A stretch of DNA of 64,000 nt from Chloroflexota bacterium (GCA_016235445.1 JACRLB010000004.1:1-64000), one strand, 5' to 3'. Shown: positions 33,480-43,232, numbered from the stretch's first letter. Program-made: numbers and translations. Notes: generated by a model from the sequence alone, not told the origin.

Positions 33480-33800
33480 ATGAATTCACAAATCGAAGCA
33501 GAGTTTGATCGAGCCGCGCAAGCCCGCGCAAAAAACAACGAGGGACAGGCGCGTGTTTGCGCAAGACGCGCCGCAGGCATTGCCATACGGGATTATCTCA
33601 CCCGCAGAGGGACTCACATCCCAAGCAGTAGCGCGTACGATCTGCTTAATCTGATCAAGGAAGATACGCTTCTTCCCCCTGATATGAAGCTGGTCGCTGA
33701 CCATTTGACATTGCGCGTCACTGAAGAATTCAAACTCCCGGTAGATGCAGACTTGGTCGCCGATGCCCGCCTCTTGTGCGACTGGTTATTAAATAACTGA
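33480..33800 (+). CDS. Small helical HEPN-like hypothetical protein
   Basis: 106 residues, entirely helical by composition: AEFDRAAQARAKNNEGQARV, RRAAGIAIRDYL, then SAYDLLNLI and LRVTEEFKLPVDADLVADAR. The length and helix pattern recall HEPN-domain proteins, though the catalytic RxxxxH motif is not seen. An in-frame ATG at 33471 is an alternative, but the promoter places the transcript start near 33480. Divergent from the S41 gene; no antitoxin-like partner is adjacent. Confidence 0.55.
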   Translation: MNSQIEAEFDRAAQARAKNNEGQARVCARRAAGIAIRDYLTRRGTHIPSSSAYDLLNLIKEDTLLPPDMKLVADHLTLRVTEEFKLPVDADLVADARLLCDWLLNN

Positions 33801-34153
33801 TGGTACGTAAAAGCACCATGACCCCGAAGGGGTCAAATGATTATAGTTTTTGGGGGTGCGGCAAATTCAACCCCGAAGGGGTGTCACTGCTCTTAAAATC
33901 AATGTCATCCCCGGGATTATGGACTGCATAAGGTGAGTGAATAAACTGCGTAACATCAGTTAAATAACTCACCTTACGCGCCCTCACCCTACCCTCTCCC
34001 GAAGGGAGAGGAGACTCCCTTCCCCTTCGGGGGAAGGGCGGGGGATGAGGGAGAGAAACTGCGTAAGGTGAATTAAATAATTAGACCCAAAAGGTTTTAC
34101 GAAGTTCCCGATAGGGGAAAACCTTTTGGGTCTTGAATTAGTTGCAATAACAC
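33801..34153. other. Intergenic region with repeats
   Basis: No gene. It holds CCCCGAAGGGGT repeats near 33820-33885, the unit running from GCGTAACATCAG to CACCTTACGC (33944-33979) shared with 7111 and 38840, a CTCTCCCGAAGGGAGAG hairpin near 33990, and the perfect hairpin at 34083. Confidence 0.55.
34083..34133. repeat. Hairpin with 16-bp perfect arms
   Basis: AGACCCAAAAGGTTTT and AAAACCTTTTGGGTCT are exact inverted copies. It lies downstream of the sigma-factor operon and could act as its 3' structure, although no T-run follows. Confidence 0.75.
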
Positions 34154-34423
34154 TCAGCCCTTGCGCCCAGCCAGGTAATAGAAAGCGCGCGCAAGGGTAA
34201 CCAGCAAAAGCATCCCAGACAGTACGCCGCCCAGAACAAAGAACATCCTGCGCCAGTCTGTCAGGCGCAGTGTAATCTCCCGTCTCGTGGGCATTTGAAT
34301 ACGCCCGCGCAGGCGTTGGACAATGTCGCTCGGAGGGGTGAGCGGCTTCAAGGTCCCGGCCAGATGCGCTTCGAGTACATCCAAATTTTCTTCGCGAGTC
34401 AAATCCATCTTACGTTTTGCCAT
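34154..34423 (-). CDS. Small single-pass membrane protein of the sigma-factor operon
   Basis: 89 residues: a basic, helical N-terminal half (TREENLDVLEAHLAGTLKPL) then one membrane segment (~62-82). No zinc-binding HC2 motif. As the third gene after an ECF sigma factor and a DegV protein it is a candidate membrane regulator of the sigma factor, but this rests on position and topology alone. Confidence 0.65.
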   Translation of the reverse strand: MAKRKMDLTREENLDVLEAHLAGTLKPLTPPSDIVQRLRGRIQMPTRREITLRLTDWRRMFFVLGGVLSGMLLLVTLARAFYYLAGRKG

Positions 34424-34436
34424 TCTGTTCCCTTGA

Positions 34437-35279
34437 TTATTCGATGGGATAAAGGATCAAGCCAACTGTGCCCGGGCCCAGGTTCGCCGCAATGGAAATG
34501 GACAACTCACCCAGCATCGTTTCTTTATGATTGAAATGGCTCTTTGCGTCATCCAGCAGAGCCTGCCCCGATTTCTGGTCGCGGGCATGTACAACCGCCA
34601 GGTACACCGGCTGATTCCCAAATTCCTCTTTTGCCATTTCAATTACGCGGTCGAGTGCGGCTTTGCGGGTGCGAACTCGTTCAGCCATATTAAGATCGCC
34701 ATCGCGCAATACGGCAATCGGTTTTACATTCAAAAGGGATGCCAGCGCCGCTTGCAGGGTTTTTACACGACCTGACATTTTTGCGTATTCGAGAGTATCC
34801 AAGGTCAGGATGACGCGGATTTTACGTTTGATGGTTTCCAAATAAGCCACGATCTCTTCGACGCTTTTGCCTGCGCGTTCCAATTTTCTTGCTTCCCGGC
34901 ACATCAACCCAATACCCAGCGAGCCGACGGCAGAGTCCATCGGAATGACATTGAACTCGCCCTTTAATTCCTCGGCGGCAGAAACTGCGGAGGTGTACGT
35001 GCCGGAGAGTTTGGCGGTAATGTGAATGGAGAGGATCGTATCGCCCTTTTGCGCCACCTTGCGGTAAAACTCGACAAATTGATGAGGCGATGGCTGGGAG
35101 GTTTTCGGAACACGTTTGCTTTCATCCACCAATTTGTAGAAGCCTTCGTTGTCCAATTCCACCCCTTGAAGATAGGATTTTTCCCCAAACAAAATATTGA
35201 CAGGGATCGTATCGATGCCAAATTCCTTTTCCCATTCGGGAAGGATATCGGCTGCGCCATCGGTCACAATTCGTAACAT
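34437..35279 (-). CDS. DegV-family fatty-acid-binding protein
   Basis: 280 residues, normal for DegV. IVTDGAADILPEW is the N-terminal signature, followed by TSQPSPHQF, LSIHITAKLSGTY and MDSAVGSLGIGLMCREA, all lining the fatty-acid site. The C-terminal domain includes YLAVVHARDQ. DegV/FakB proteins present fatty acids to a FakA kinase; no kinase is adjacent. The start is 3 bases after the sigma-factor stop, so they are co-translated. Confidence 0.92.
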   Translation of the reverse strand: MLRIVTDGAADILPEWEKEFGIDTIPVNILFGEKSYLQGVELDNEGFYKLVDESKRVPKTSQPSPHQFVEFYRKVAQKGDTILSIHITAKLSGTYTSAVSAAEELKGEFNVIPMDSAVGSLGIGLMCREARKLERAGKSVEEIVAYLETIKRKIRVILTLDTLEYAKMSGRVKTLQAALASLLNVKPIAVLRDGDLNMAERVRTRKAALDRVIEMAKEEFGNQPVYLAVVHARDQKSGQALLDDAKSHFNHKETMLGELSISIAANLGPGTVGLILYPIE

Positions 35280-35282
35280 GGT

Positions 35283-35855
35283 TTACTCTCCTTCAAGATT
35301 TAAGTTTTGATCTTCCAATTGGTCGCGAAGAGCCAGAAGAGTGCGGTGGTAAAGGCTTTTTACCGCTCCTTCACTTCTTTTCATAATTGCGCCAATCTCT
35401 GCGTTTGACATGTTTTCAACGAATTTCAGGATTAATAGATTTTGGCGTTCAGGCGGGAGTTTGCGAATCATCTTCAACAACGCATCCTGTTCCTGGGAGC
35501 GGACGAGGTTTTTTTCGGGATGGTCACCCTTCGCCGGCAGGATGGGCAGGTCATCCAGTGGAATCTCCTGCTTGCGGCTGCGGTCACGATGCCAGTTTGC
35601 AACGAGATTGTGGGCAATGCGATACAGCCAGGCTGAAAATGGAACGCCGCGGTCTGTATAATTCTTGATGTGGTTCATCGCCCGCTGGAACACGCGGGCT
35701 GTCAGGTCCTCTGCGTCGTGGAGATTCCCAGTCCGGTAGTAAACATAATTGAAGATGCGCTCCACGTAGCGTTCGTACAATTGACCAAACGCATCACGAT
35801 CACCCTGCGAGGCAAGGGCCAGCACTTCCTCTTCGTTGTATTCCAGTTCCGGCAA
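35283..35855 (-). CDS. ECF-type RNA polymerase sigma factor
   Basis: 190 residues with a TTG start. Region 2: FGQLYERYVERIFNYVYYRTG, HDAEDLTARVFQRAM and FSAWLYRIAHNLVANWHRD. Region 4: LPPERQNLLILKFVENMSNAEIG with IMKRSEGAVKSLYHRTLLAL, the helix-turn-helix. No region 3. First gene of a three-gene operon with DegV and a small membrane protein. Confidence 0.92.
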   Translation of the reverse strand: MPELEYNEEEVLALASQGDRDAFGQLYERYVERIFNYVYYRTGNLHDAEDLTARVFQRAMNHIKNYTDRGVPFSAWLYRIAHNLVANWHRDRSRKQEIPLDDLPILPAKGDHPEKNLVRSQEQDALLKMIRKLPPERQNLLILKFVENMSNAEIGAIMKRSEGAVKSLYHRTLLALRDQLEDQNLNLEGE

Positions 35856-36081
35856 GTTGATAACCTTACCGGCGGGTTTGAATTAAATAACACCGCCGGA
35901 TTTGAGAAGTTGCACCGAGTATAACATGCGTAATTATTCGGATATGAGAAGCATATTTTTAGCTCGCCAAAAATGGAGAGTGTAAAAACGGTTGGTATAA
36001 TCCAAAGTCGTCGAAATAAGGGTCTTCAGGAGTTGACCTGATTTCGTACACAGGTTTCACGGACGACTGTACTGAAAAAAG

Positions 36082-36285
36082 GTAACTACTTTGACAATGT
36101 CACATTTCAAAACCTTTACCACAAAGTCCACAAAGGGGCACAACACTTGCGCCGCACTGCGTTTGTTGCAGTGCAGGTGAGGAGAGCAAAATGCTAAAAA
36201 TCAAGGTTTCCTTCGTGTTGCTTGGTACCCTTTGTGGTTTTGCACTTTGGTTTCAGTCTTAATTTGACATTGTCAAAGTAGTTAC
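36082..36285. repeat. ~204-bp MITE-like element, GTAAC-end family, copy 2 (inverted)
   Basis: GTAACTACTTTGACAATGTC and GACATTGTCAAAGTAGTTAC are exact 20-bp inverted ends. The body is the reverse complement of the element at 24075, except that the nested hairpin is at a different position. Confidence 0.88.
36142..36182. repeat. Nested hairpin element in MITE copy 2
   Basis: The same GCACTGC-GTTTGTT-GCAGTGC unit as 24135-24178, inserted at the opposite arm of the host element. Confidence 0.8.
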
Positions 36286-36351
36286 GAAAAAAGCGCAATT
36301 TGTGACCGTGATGAGTATAATTTGAAAAAGCCTGCTCAAAGGAATTTTCCA

Positions 36352-37263
36352 ATGAAAAAAATTCTGTTTCTTATCCTTACCGCCTTTCTCACAGCCTGCT
36401 CTTCATCCTCATCGCAGGTGACAGTCACCTCCGAGGTGACTGTCACCTTGCCGCCCACCACAACACCGCTCCCCACGTTGACGCTAACCCTCATTCCTGC
36501 TTCTCCCACCCCCGAACAACCCACCGAAACAGGCCCCTCCCCCGAGCAGATCGCCACAATCGAGGCGCACAACGAGGCATGGAATGGCGTGCTGAGCATC
36601 AACGAAGAAAACCAATTCCTCAACAAGGCGGGCGAGGTGGTCACGGGACTGGTGTATGACCCTGCGACGGGCATGATAAGGATAACCCGCGCCGACGCGG
36701 CGGGGCATGACTTTACCGAGCAGTTTGACCCCAAGCTGATCGTCGTAGAGACAGATGATGATGGGGTAATAGATGAAACAATTAACTATGTGTTTAGCCT
36801 GGGCGAGAATGGGCAGTTGGAAAGATTGAAGTATGGTGAGACGAGCGAGTATCTCTATACTCAGGACGAAGTGTTGCAAATGGTTGCCGAGAACCATAGC
36901 ACCGCGCCAGGAGCAGATTTGGATACGTTGGCACATGGCAAAGAAATATTGAGTAATTTCCAGGTGAAAGACGCAACCGGTACAACTTGGTATATAAAAT
37001 TTGGTGACTTTTACGAAGAGCAAGGGAGTGTGGGGGGGAGTTTTTTTGGGACAAATAAAGTAAAAATCTGGAATAGTGAAACACAAAAAGAAGAAGTAAT
37101 AGATACTTCTGAGTATGTTGGAGTTGGTTTTGGCGGAAAGGACGGAGATTCGAGTTATGCAGTGATAGTGTGGATTGGCGCGGACGGGAAACCGAATATA
37201 AAAATAGTTCACGGTAGCAAAAAGACAAATCATAGTTCTGGTTGGTGGGGGATAACTGAGTAG
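36352..37263 (+). CDS. Lipoprotein of unknown function
   Basis: 303 residues from the ATG behind AAAGGA. Signal with lipobox LTAC, a Thr/Pro-rich linker, then a beta-rich body containing VYDPATGMIRITRADAAGHD and a C-terminal FGGKDGDSSYAVIVWIGADG block. No family recognised. First of three closely spaced genes for secreted or membrane proteins at 36352-38655. Confidence 0.7.
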   Translation: MKKILFLILTAFLTACSSSSSQVTVTSEVTVTLPPTTTPLPTLTLTLIPASPTPEQPTETGPSPEQIATIEAHNEAWNGVLSINEENQFLNKAGEVVTGLVYDPATGMIRITRADAAGHDFTEQFDPKLIVVETDDDGVIDETINYVFSLGENGQLERLKYGETSEYLYTQDEVLQMVAENHSTAPGADLDTLAHGKEILSNFQVKDATGTTWYIKFGDFYEEQGSVGGSFFGTNKVKIWNSETQKEEVIDTSEYVGVGFGGKDGDSSYAVIVWIGADGKPNIKIVHGSKKTNHSSGWWGITE

Positions 37264-37306
37264 TTTGAATTGACTTCTTGACTGAATGTGTCTTTAATGG
37301 GTGGGG

Positions 37307-37924
37307 ATGGAGAATGAGCAGGGATTAGCCGTAGGTTTAACAAAACTAGCCAGGTGGGCGGGGATTTTTGGGGTTGTTTTAATATTGATGATGTGGGTAG
37401 CATTGGGGACTAGATTTAGCGCAAACCTCCCTGGGGTGATACAAACACGCAAATTTTATAATGAGCGGGTTTTAGAGGAGAAATATTTGCCCGATGCTTT
37501 GCCTTACGTGATGCAAGTACGTGAAGTAAAAGAGCAAGAATATGTTTATGAGTTGTGGGGCAGGATAAAAGCACTCGATTACGCCAACTACATGATGACG
37601 ATAGAGGACAAGCGGGGGAGGGAGTGGAGAGTGCAGATGATCCACCCGCCGTACCATGAGGCGAACAAGATCGGGATAGAGATGCATGAGTTTGAGATAG
37701 AGCGATCTAGTGGCAAGACTGTGGGGCGAGCCAGACTACTAGTGATAGACCGCAGAGAGGTAGAGCAGACGAAGCAATACTTGGCGGTAGGAGATATGAT
37801 GAGTGTAGTGTGGAAGGATAAGCTGACGCTTTCACAAATTTATCAAGCTCATCGCCGTGGTGTGTATTTGGTGTCACTTTCTGGCGATATCACCAGACCG
37901 ATCCGAAAGGTGGTGGGGAAATGA
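37307..37924 (+). CDS. Membrane-anchored hypothetical protein
   Basis: About 206 residues. One membrane segment at ~15-35 (IFGVVLILMMWVALG), then a ~165-residue soluble domain outside the membrane with no recognised family. GTG at 37301 is an alternative start; GGTGGGG precedes the ATG. Its stop overlaps the next start by four bases (ATGA), so the two are translationally coupled. Confidence 0.65.
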   Translation: MENEQGLAVGLTKLARWAGIFGVVLILMMWVALGTRFSANLPGVIQTRKFYNERVLEEKYLPDALPYVMQVREVKEQEYVYELWGRIKALDYANYMMTIEDKRGREWRVQMIHPPYHEANKIGIEMHEFEIERSSGKTVGRARLLVIDRREVEQTKQYLAVGDMMSVVWKDKLTLSQIYQAHRRGVYLVSLSGDITRPIRKVVGK

Positions 37925-38655
37925 AAATTAAGTTGTGGCGGATGCTAATGGTGATTGGTTTAATTTTCACACTTTTTGCAGTATTTAGAGACGAGCATGT
38001 TTACGCTTTTGATGATAATTGTAATGGGACTTGTCCTGTGGGGACGGTGTGCCAGGAGGTGGGACCAGATATATGGCAGTGTGAGCAGGAGGGGACTACA
38101 CCGACTCCGACACCGCCGCCGAATGATGAGGTGTGTGGGGACTCGGCGGCGCCTGCTTGCGGAGGGTATTGCTCCACATCATCATCATCGTGCGTGACGA
38201 CATCTTCTAATCCCACTTGCCACTGCTCAGGCAACGCCCCTGGAGCGCCCCAATGCAGTGGGACACAAGTAGTCAAAAGTTATGATCCGATTGGGACGCT
38301 CAACAACAATGGTTGTAGTTTCGCTGACGGTTGCTGGAGCTACTTCCCCTCTGTCCACACTGCGACGGGGTGCGACGGCAAAGACGTGAAGGGGATATGC
38401 AGAGTCAGCTACCTATGTTGCAACGCTAACCAGGTCATCTCATGCACTACAGGGGCAAATGATACGCACGAAATATCTGGGACAGCCTGCCCCGCAGGGG
38501 AGATGAAGTCCTCGGCCAGGACGAGCTTTTACTGGACAACAGACAACCCCCCAGAGCGCGTCACCAACTATACTGGGCGCGGTCAGGAACTGCGCTTTTA
38601 TTCAACAGGGATTCGGCGGGCTGAAGCCCTGCCTCAGTACGTTGAAGTCGGCTGA
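37921..38655 (+). CDS. Cys-rich secreted protein, 3' end replaced by a repeat
   Basis: 244 residues as read. Signal peptide (~1-29), then ~25 cysteines including CNGTCPVGTVCQEV and a Pro-Thr linker. The last ~29 residues (from YTGRGQELRF) are encoded by the 142-bp repeat at 38568-38709, not by the original gene. Cys-rich sequence of the same style resumes right after the repeat (NCGCVATCNATAPTGLTITK, 38713-38775), so the gene was probably longer and has been split. Coupled to the preceding gene. Confidence 0.65.
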   Translation: MKIKLWRMLMVIGLIFTLFAVFRDEHVYAFDDNCNGTCPVGTVCQEVGPDIWQCEQEGTTPTPTPPPNDEVCGDSAAPACGGYCSTSSSSCVTTSSNPTCHCSGNAPGAPQCSGTQVVKSYDPIGTLNNNGCSFADGCWSYFPSVHTATGCDGKDVKGICRVSYLCCNANQVISCTTGANDTHEISGTACPAGEMKSSARTSFYWTTDNPPERVTNYTGRGQELRFYSTGIRRAEALPQYVEVG

Positions 38656-38709
38656 AGCCGACTGGTCTCAGTCCGCTTTAGCGGACTTGCATGTACTGAG
38701 CAGGGGATT
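38568..38709. repeat. 142-bp dispersed repeat, copy 1, inside a gene
   Basis: Runs from CTATACTGGGCGCGG to GAGCAGGGGATT and contains internal hairpins (AAGTCGGCTGAAGCCGACT and AGTCCGCTTTAGCGGACTT). The reverse complement is at 43975-44116 with only scattered differences. Confidence 0.9.
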
Positions 38710-39155
38710 CTGTCGGCGCAATTGCGGATGTGTCGCCACCTGTAACGCCACCGCCCCCACGGGGCTGACGATTACCAAGGGGAGTCTCGATACCTCTCAT
38801 CCCTTCGGGGTTATTGACCGCGTAAAGTGAGATAATGAGATAATTCACCTTACGCGCCCTCATACCCTAACGGGCACTTTCCCCAACCCTTCTCCCTACG
38901 GGCAGGGAACGTGCAGGTGCTTGTTTGAGCAGTTACGAAAAAAGACCTTACGCTTTTGAACTTCCTTCGTGAACTTCGTGGCCTTCGTGGTTAAAAAAGG
39001 TTTTTGCAGTGAATTCATCTTTGAAATCCGTTAAATCCGTGTCCCAAAGATTTTAATCACGGCAACTCCCAGTAAGCCAAAATAAAAACATTCCACAACC
39101 AGAACGCATGTGCTATAATCGCTTCGCTTTTCCATTTTCCAAAGAAGGCTAATCC
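38710..39155. other. Gene remnant and repeats before uvrA
   Basis: 38713-38780 is the displaced 3' continuation of the Cys-rich gene. The rest holds a CACCTTACGC unit near 38850, a GGGCAGGGAACG unit near 38903 shared with 7402, and a unit near 38945-39010 related to 14545. GCTATAAT at 39112-39119 is the probable -10 of uvrA. Confidence 0.5.
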
Positions 39156-42032
39156 ATGTCATCCAATAAAATTCGTGTCGTGGGCGCGCGCGTCCACAAT
39201 TTGAAAAATATTACCGTCGAGATTCCGCGTGACAAGTTCGTGGTGATCACAGGCTTATCGGGTTCGGGCAAATCGTCGCTGGCGTTCGACACCATCTTCG
39301 CCGAGGGACAGCGCCGCTACGTCGAGTCGCTTTCAGCGTATGCGCGCCAGTTCATCGGCCAGATGGACAAGCCTGATGTAGACTACATCGACGGCCTCTC
39401 CCCCGCCGTTTCGATTGACCAGAAATCCACCTCGCATAATCCCCGTTCGACAGTGGGTACGGTTACCGAAATTTACGACTACATGCGTTTGCTTTTTGCG
39501 CGTGCGGGCATTCCACACTGCCCCGTTTGCGGACGCGAAGTTGTCAAACAGTCGGCACAAGAGATCGTGGACAAGATCGAAAAACTCCCCGATGGCTCGC
39601 GTGTGCTGATCCTCTCCCCGCTCGTGCGCGCGCGCAAGGGAACGTATCAGGCCGTCTTCGAGGAAATCCGCAAGGCTGGCTTCACCCGCGTCCGCGTGGA
39701 TGGAACAGTCTCTTCATTGGATGACGAGATCGAACTGGATCGCTACAAACAGCACACCATCGAAGCGGTTGTGGATCGCCTGGTCATTTCACAGCACGAA
39801 GATAAAGAAGAAAGAAAATCTGCCCGCACCCGTCTGACAGACTCGGTTGAAACCGCTTTGAAATTTGGCGAAGGATATGTAACAGTCAACCTTGTTGATA
39901 AAAAAGAGGATCTGCAATTCTCCGAACACCTCGCCTGCCCCGAACACGGCGTCAGCATTCAGGAAGTGGAGCCGCGCACTTTTTCCTTCAACACTCCCCA
40001 AGGCGCCTGCCCAGATTGTCAGGGACTCGGCTCCAAACTGGAAATTGACCCCCAGCGCATCATCCCTGACGATAGCCTGTCTCTGAACGAGGGAGCGATC
40101 GTCAGCATGGAGTGGAACGGCCCGAAGGTCGAAGGCGGCTATTACTGGCAGAGTCTCATCAATGCTTCGAAAGCCTTCAAAATAGATTTGGATAAACCCG
40201 TCAACGAACTATCCAGGGAAAATATGAAGGTCGTCTTGTACGGCACTGGCGACAAGCAAATTCAGATGACGTATCAGGGTGCGAACGGGAACGAGTTCAA
40301 GTTCACACGCGCATTCGAAGGCGTCATCACAAACATGGAACGCCGCTACCGCGAAACAAACTCGGAATATATCCGCGAGAAAATCAGCGAGTTCATGTCC
40401 GACCGCCCCTGCCCAAGCTGTGGAGGCAAACGCCTCAACCCCGCCGCGCTGGCTGTGACCGTGGACAACGTGAACATCGTGGAAGCGAACTCGTGGCCTG
40501 TCCTGCAAACGCTGGAATGGGCGAAGAAGATCGCTGGCAAAAATTCCCCGCTCACATCCAAGCAAAAAGCAATTGCAGAACGGGTCATAAAAGAAATCAG
40601 CGAAAGGCTTTCCTTCCTCGTCAATGTTGGTTTGGATTATTTGACCTTGAATCGCTCCGCTGTTACATTATCCGGCGGCGAAGCACAGCGCATCCGACTC
40701 GCGACCCAGGTTGGTTCCCGTCTCGTTGGGGTTTTGTACGTGCTGGATGAACCGTCCATTGGGTTACATCCGCGTGATAATGCAAGGTTGCTGGAAACTC
40801 TCAAAGGCTTGAGGGATTTGGGCAACACGGTTCTCGTTGTCGAGCATGACGATGAAACCATCCGCGAGGCAGATTGGGTGATCGATCTTGGCCCCGCCGC
40901 CGGCGAGCATGGCGGACAGGTAATTGCCGAGGGAACCCCGAAACAGATTTTGGCGCACCCAAAGTCATTGACGGGGCAATACCTCTCGGGGCGCAAGCAG
41001 GTTGGGGTCCCGAAAAAGAGGCGGGAGGGAAATGGCAAGGCGTTGACCATTGTCAATGCGAAGGCGAACAACTTGAAGGGCATCACTGTCCCGATCCCGC
41101 TTGGAAAATTGGTTTGTATTACTGGTGTTTCAGGGTCGGGCAAATCCACTTTGATGAGCGACATCATGTACAACGCGCTCGCCGCAAAATTGATGGGCGC
41201 GCGCACACAGCCCGGCGAACATGAAAAAATCGAAGGTGTGGAACAACTCGACAAGATCATCAACATTGACCAGTCGCCGATTGGACGCACGCCGCGCTCG
41301 AACCCTGGAACATACACAGGCCTGTTCGATGAAATTCGCAAGCTGTACGCCGAACTGCCCGAAAGCAAAGTGCGCGGCTACAAGCCCGGGCGTTTCTCGT
41401 TCAACGTGCATGGCGGGCGTTGCGAAGCCTGCCAGGGACAGGGCGAACTGCGCATCGAAATGCAGTTCCTGCCTGATGTGTACGTGCCTTGTGATGTGTG
41501 CCACGGCAAACGCTTCAACCGCGAGACCTTGCAGGTTCTGTTTCGAGATCAGTATTCCATCTCGGACATTCTCGACATGACCGTGGACCACGCGCTGACC
41601 GAATTCCAGAATTATCCGCAAATGCAAAACAAGTTGAAACTACTGCAAGAGGTTGGGCTTGGCTATGTGCGAATCGGTCAGGCGGCGACGACACTTTCAG
41701 GCGGCGAAGCCCAGCGCGTGAAACTCTCGAAGGAACTCTCACGCCGCGCCACGGGACGCACACTTTACGTTCTCGATGAACCATCCGTCGGCTTGCACGC
41801 GGCGGACGTTCACAAATTGATCGAAGTCTTGCAACGACTGGTGGATACAGGCAACTCGGTGTTGATCATCGAACACAATCTCGACATTATCAAAATCGCC
41901 GACTGGCTGATAGACCTCGGCCCCGAGGGCGGCGACCGCGGCGGCGAGTTGATCGCCGAAGGCACGCCCGAGCAGGTGATGAAAGTGAAAGAGTCTTATA
42001 CGGGGAAATATTTGAAGGCGCATGTGAGGTAG
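39156..42032 (+). CDS. uvrA: UvrA, excinuclease ABC subunit A
   Basis: 958 residues, full length. The first ATPase has [20 protein letters not shown] and [16 protein letters not shown]; the second has [16 protein letters not shown] and [16 protein letters not shown]. Two zinc-binding regions are seen (CPEHG to CPDC, and [10 protein letters not shown] to CDVCHGK). It recognises damaged DNA in nucleotide-excision repair with UvrB and UvrC, which are not in this window. Stand-alone gene. Confidence 0.98.
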   Translation: MSSNKIRVVGARVHNLKNITVEIPRDKFVVITGLSGSGKSSLAFDTIFAEGQRRYVESLSAYARQFIGQMDKPDVDYIDGLSPAVSIDQKSTSHNPRSTVGTVTEIYDYMRLLFARAGIPHCPVCGREVVKQSAQEIVDKIEKLPDGSRVLILSPLVRARKGTYQAVFEEIRKAGFTRVRVDGTVSSLDDEIELDRYKQHTIEAVVDRLVISQHEDKEERKSARTRLTDSVETALKFGEGYVTVNLVDKKEDLQFSEHLACPEHGVSIQEVEPRTFSFNTPQGACPDCQGLGSKLEIDPQRIIPDDSLSLNEGAIVSMEWNGPKVEGGYYWQSLINASKAFKIDLDKPVNELSRENMKVVLYGTGDKQIQMTYQGANGNEFKFTRAFEGVITNMERRYRETNSEYIREKISEFMSDRPCPSCGGKRLNPAALAVTVDNVNIVEANSWPVLQTLEWAKKIAGKNSPLTSKQKAIAERVIKEISERLSFLVNVGLDYLTLNRSAVTLSGGEAQRIRLATQVGSRLVGVLYVLDEPSIGLHPRDNARLLETLKGLRDLGNTVLVVEHDDETIREADWVIDLGPAAGEHGGQVIAEGTPKQILAHPKSLTGQYLSGRKQVGVPKKRREGNGKALTIVNAKANNLKGITVPIPLGKLVCITGVSGSGKSTLMSDIMYNALAAKLMGARTQPGEHEKIEGVEQLDKIINIDQSPIGRTPRSNPGTYTGLFDEIRKLYAELPESKVRGYKPGRFSFNVHGGRCEACQGQGELRIEMQFLPDVYVPCDVCHGKRFNRETLQVLFRDQYSISDILDMTVDHALTEFQNYPQMQNKLKLLQEVGLGYVRIGQAATTLSGGEAQRVKLSKELSRRATGRTLYVLDEPSVGLHAADVHKLIEVLQRLVDTGNSVLIIEHNLDIIKIADWLIDLGPEGGDRGGELIAEGTPEQVMKVKESYTGKYLKAHVR

Positions 42033-42410
42033 GGCAGGCAAATCATAGGCGGGTTGATAGGTGGACAGGTAATCAGGTAAACACTGTACTTGCCCACTTG
42101 CCCACTTGCCTACTTTTGTACATCTCCTCTCTCCACGTGTGCATGCAAAGGTTGTCAGTCTTCCCCTTTTCCCTCACCCCAAGTATGAAGACTTTTCGCC
42201 GTGTCGACTCCCCCCTCTCCCTGAGGGACGTGTGCCCGTAAGGGTAGAGGGGGGTGAGGGGTTTTCACAGCCCAGCGAACAATCTACCTCCCCTGACTAC
42301 CTTTGCTTGCACACTCTCTCCACACAACATCCGTTTTTCAGGTAGAATTATTTTACATGGCGTGGGATATCAAACTGCATTAACACGCTCTGTAAAAAGG
42401 ACAAGACTCA
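42033..42410. other. Intergenic region with repeats
   Basis: No gene. 42085-42118 holds near-tandem ACTTGCCC units. A palindromic element fills 42137-42314. GGTAGAATTATTTTA near 42341 may contain the promoter of the LysM gene. Confidence 0.5.
42137..42314. repeat. 178-bp element with inverted ends
   Basis: GTGTGCATGCAAAGGTTGTC at the left and GACTACCTTTGCTTGCACAC at the right are inverted copies with a few mismatches. The interior carries a CCCTCTCCCTGAGGG-type hairpin. Single copy in the window. Confidence 0.7.
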
Positions 42411-43223
42411 ATGAATAACAAACCTCCCATATCTTCAGCCTCTTCTTCGGATGTTATCAACGCCTACCGCAAGCGCAGACAGCGCAACAACCCGAACATC
42501 ATCTACATTCTCGCAGGCGCGCTTGTGCTGGGCGGCATTGGCATATTGGCCTACTGGCTACTCAGCACCCCGAACAACCCGGTCTCCAGCCTGTTTGCCA
42601 CGGAAACCCCCACCCCAACCATCACACCGTCTCCAACCAACACATCCACGCCTACTTTAACGCCCACAGAAACTTCCACTGCCACCATCACCCCTACGCC
42701 AACCTTCTCGTCGCCGTTCACGTACAGCGTGCAGGCAGGCGATTACCTGGCCCTGATCGTGGAAAAATACAACCTCGGCAAAGATGCGATTGAACTAATC
42801 TATTACCTGAACCCCTACGTGGAAGAAACAGGAACGGGCATCAACCCGGCCAACCCGATCATCATTCCCGGCCAGATCATTCGGCTCCCCTACGCAGGGA
42901 TGCCGCTTCCAACCGCCACACTCATCCCGCCAAACCTGCCGCGTGGTTCACTGGAGCCTTATTACGTGAAAGCCGGGGATACCCTGGGCAGTATAGCGGC
43001 GCTTTACAACAGCACCATTGACGATATCATCAAAGAAAACAACATCGCAGACCCGAACGCCATCGAGATCGGCGACCTGCTGATGATCCCCGTCAACATG
43101 GTGACTCCAACAGCCACCCGCCCGCCCACCAGCACCCCCATCACCCCCGGCCCCGGCACCGTACTGCCCAGCGCCACGCTGACCCCGGTCAACGCCGCGC
43201 CGACAGCGACCAATACCCCGTAA
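42411..43223 (+). CDS. Membrane-anchored protein with two LysM domains
   Basis: 270 residues. Cytoplasmic N-terminus (~30 residues), one membrane segment (~30-52), a Thr/Pro-rich linker, LysM domain 1 (YSVQAGDYLALIVEKYNL to IIIPGQIIRLP), LysM domain 2 (YYVKAGDTLGSIAALYN to EIGDLLMIP), then another Thr/Pro-rich tail. LysM domains bind peptidoglycan or related glycans, so it links membrane and wall. Confidence 0.9.
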   Translation: MNNKPPISSASSSDVINAYRKRRQRNNPNIIYILAGALVLGGIGILAYWLLSTPNNPVSSLFATETPTPTITPSPTNTSTPTLTPTETSTATITPTPTFSSPFTYSVQAGDYLALIVEKYNLGKDAIELIYYLNPYVEETGTGINPANPIIIPGQIIRLPYAGMPLPTATLIPPNLPRGSLEPYYVKAGDTLGSIAALYNSTIDDIIKENNIADPNAIEIGDLLMIPVNMVTPTATRPPTSTPITPGPGTVLPSATLTPVNAAPTATNTP

Positions 43224-43232
43224 CTTCATCAT

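Larger units (their letters stand above)
35856..36351. other. Intergenic region, mostly a MITE-like repeat
   Basis: No gene. GGTATAAT near 35994 and GTATAAT at 36315-36321 are -10-like; the second lies 30 bases before the lipoprotein start and follows an AGCGCAATTTGTGACCG unit related to the palindrome at 2057. The middle is the element at 36082-36285. Confidence 0.55.

Noticed and set aside
38642-38830. Separate small gene after the Cys-rich protein
   Set aside because: Its N-terminal half is repeat sequence and its C-terminal half is the displaced end of the interrupted gene; no ribosome-binding site.
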